NCBI GenBank assembly: GCA_003485825.1
Contig: DNHN01000021.1
Span: 1 to 6,948, forward strand
Source of the DNA: Bacteroidota bacterium
Lineage (GTDB): Bacteria; Bacteroidota; Bacteroidia; NS11-12g; UBA9320
Length of the DNA stretch: 6,948 nt
Reading direction: 5' to 3'
Shown here: in pieces, positions 6,794-6,948 of the stretch
How positions within the stretch are numbered: position 1 is the first letter of the stretch
How the letters are laid out: the number at the start of each line of letters is the position of its first letter
The notes under the pieces: generated by a model
What the model was told of the DNA's origin: nothing
Database searches by the model: none
Seen by the model: only the letters and a program-made list of their open reading frames with translations
Made by a program: the position numbers and the translations under genes

Positions 6794-6948
6794 TTATCCT
6801 AAGATATCTTCTACTGGAGTATAATCCAAATCAAAGGCTTCAGATACTCCTTTGTAGCAAACTTTTCCATTTACTACGTTTAGACCAAGTTTAAGTTCTT
6901 TGTTTTCACTACACGCTTGTCTCCACCCTTTATTGGCTAATTGTATAG
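6794..6948 (-). CDS. ald: alanine dehydrogenase, C-terminal 50 residues (5' part outside window)
   Basis: Reading the minus strand from the window edge, a frame of 50 codons ends with TAA at 6794-6796. It contains LANKGWRQAC, then LKLGLNVVNGKVCYKGVSEA and FDLDYTPVEDIL, which match the extreme C-terminus of alanine dehydrogenases (consensus LA..GW..A, GLNV..G.VTY..VAEA, L.Y.P). The enzyme converts L-alanine plus NAD+ and water to pyruvate, ammonium and NADH, feeding alanine catabolism. The NAD-binding and catalytic residues lie outside the window, so only the family can be judged. A closely related NAD(P) transhydrogenase alpha subunit is the main alternative, but it lacks this C-terminal tail. 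A strong terminator follows 14 nt after the stop. Confidence 0.85.
   Translation of the reverse strand, partial: IQLANKGWRQACSENKELKLGLNVVNGKVCYKGVSEAFDLDYTPVEDILG

Overview
The window reads as ordinary chromosomal DNA from a member of the Bacteroidota (Bacteroidetes). The signs are a DUF5686 outer-membrane protein with an N-terminal carboxypeptidase-regulatory-like domain (a family found mainly in that phylum), the moderately low GC, A-rich leaders without Shine-Dalgarno sequences, and a few TAnnTTTG-like promoter boxes. The genus cannot be named from what is visible.

Left part (1-2777, + strand): four tightly packed genes that look like one transcription unit. They are the 3' end of gatA (glutamyl-tRNA amidotransferase subunit A), a 66-codon gene for a small exported or membrane-anchored protein whose start overlaps the gatA stop, a 513-residue membrane-anchored SGNH/GDSL hydrolase, and tadA (tRNA adenosine-34 deaminase), which overlaps the hydrolase gene by 4 nt. 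Two genes serve tRNA decoding fidelity; the middle pair appears to act at the cell envelope.

Middle (2778-3402): a 625-nt gap between convergent genes. No conserved gene is recognisable. It holds one small ORF (3142-3306) behind a TAnnTTTG box and an A-rich leader, and several short open stretches that may be decayed coding DNA.

Right part (3403-6948, - strand): the C-terminal 50 codons of alanine dehydrogenase (ald), a strong palindromic terminator, then an alpha/beta hydrolase of the YbfF/ABHD11 type, followed within about 45 nt by the DUF5686 outer-membrane barrel gene. The last two are probably co-transcribed.

No tRNA, rRNA, CRISPR array, insertion sequence or phage gene was found, and I see no convincing new biological system. 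The points most worth a second look are the unexplained convergent gap with its small ORF, the small gene in the gatA-SGNH junction, and the start correction of the alpha/beta hydrolase.
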